This document shows positions 5,556-5,987 of a stretch of 5,987 nucleotides of DNA, in pieces. Within the stretch, counting starts at the first letter, position 1, and each line of letters starts with the position of its first letter. The position numbers and the translations under genes are program-made. Under the pieces are notes generated by a model. The model saw only the letters and a program-made list of their open reading frames with translations. It searched no databases and had not been told where the DNA came from. Source of the DNA: Planctomycetota bacterium (GTDB lineage Bacteria; Planctomycetota; UBA1135). Location: NCBI GenBank assembly GCA_002746235.1, contig NVWJ01000015.1, forward strand, positions 1 through 5,987, in the 5' to 3' direction.

Positions 5556-5987
5556 TCAGGACTGGCTCAACTGGATTTCAATGCGCAACCGGCCGGACTC
5601 GCCGAGGACTGAATTCGCGCTACGAATCAGGACGATGCGACCCTTTGCATCGCTCAAATACGTGCCGTGAAATCGCACCACCGAGATTTCTGGGGTTTCC
5701 ACACTCATGGTGTGTGCCGGACTTGCCGGAACGACTCCTTCATAACCCGTCTCACCCAAAGTCGCTGCAGCAAGTCGGATGCTCGCAAAGGAGGAAACAT
5801 CGACCACCGAAAAACTCAAATCCAAGTCCACCTCATAGAGACCGTTCGGCAAGCGTCGACCGCGCAAGCTGCCATCCCAACCTGAGAATAGGTCGACGAA
5901 TTGCGGATCAGCAATACGCGCGACTTGCGCAACTTCCACATCCCATTCCACCAATGCATCGCGCAAAGTGCCTTGTGCAAAAGTCAA
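5556..5987 (-). CDS. C-terminal part of an unrecognised protein (cut by window edge)
   Basis: The frame is open from the right edge of the window to a TGA at 5558-5556, giving 144 codons including the stop. The first codon at the edge is TTG with no visible upstream sequence, so it is more likely an internal Leu than a true start, and the gene probably extends beyond the window. The visible part has no membrane segment and no Cys. It alternates hydrophobic and polar residues in a way that suggests a beta-rich soluble fold, for example LYEVDLDLSFSVVDV (about 48-62), PEISVVRFHGTYL (98-110), GRIVLIRSANS (115-125) and RLRIEIQLSQS at the end. I do not recognise a family. It lies 43 bases upstream of the protease start on the same strand, separated by the hairpin, so it may be the upstream member of the same operon. 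Coding is supported by the long open frame and its same-strand, tightly spaced neighbour. Confidence 0.7.
   Translation of the reverse strand: MTFAQGTLRDALVEWDVEVAQVARIADPQFVDLFSGWDGSLRGRRLPNGLYEVDLDLSFSVVDVSSFASIRLAAATLGETGYEGVVPASPAHTMSVETPEISVVRFHGTYLSDAKGRIVLIRSANSVLGESGRLRIEIQLSQS

Noticed and set aside
5985..5987. TTG at the right edge as a real start codon of the upstream gene
   Set aside because: Nothing upstream is visible to support a ribosome site, and the peptide begins mid-domain in character, so an internal Leu in a truncated gene is more likely.

Overview
This window comes from a bacterium with moderately GC-rich DNA. All recognisable genes lie on the minus strand and read from high to low coordinates with short gaps (43, 72, 25 and about 36 bases), so they look like one directon and possibly one operon. 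The large protease appears to carry a lipoprotein signal, which points to a diderm (Gram-negative-type) cell. SPDG-rich propellers, Asp/Glu-rich linkers and an inserted small beta domain in a secreted S41 protease recall Planctomycetota-like or other deep-branching diderms. That placement is a low-confidence impression, not a phylogenetic result.

Layout in transcription order: (1) 5987-5556, the C-terminal part of an unrecognised protein cut by the window edge. (2) 5539-5512, a strong GC-rich perfect hairpin whose right arm ends on the A of the next start codon. (3) 5512-1703, a 1269-residue tricorn-like S41 peptidase with a probable lipoprotein signal, two beta-propeller regions, an inserted beta domain between low-complexity linkers, a PDZ domain and a complete-looking Ser/His/Ser/Glu catalytic set. 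(4) 1630-1115, a short NfeD-type membrane protein with an OB-fold tail. (5) 1089-94, a stomatin/prohibitin-like SPFH protein of the QmcA type. (6) 57-1, the possible beginning of another gene behind a good ribosome binding site. No RNA genes, mobile elements or CRISPR arrays are visible, and there is no non-coding stretch over 300 bases.

The NfeD and SPFH proteins are a well-known pair: NfeD proteins sit in the membrane next to SPFH scaffold oligomers and are commonly encoded beside them. Here the NfeD is the short form without the ClpP-like serine protease domain of long NfeD proteins, while a separate envelope-directed serine protease of another family lies immediately upstream. Whether the tricorn-like protease works with the NfeD/SPFH pair or is only a neighbour cannot be decided from this sequence. 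The most notable points are the domain insertion in the protease, the hairpin abutting its start codon, and the Asn following its catalytic Ser.
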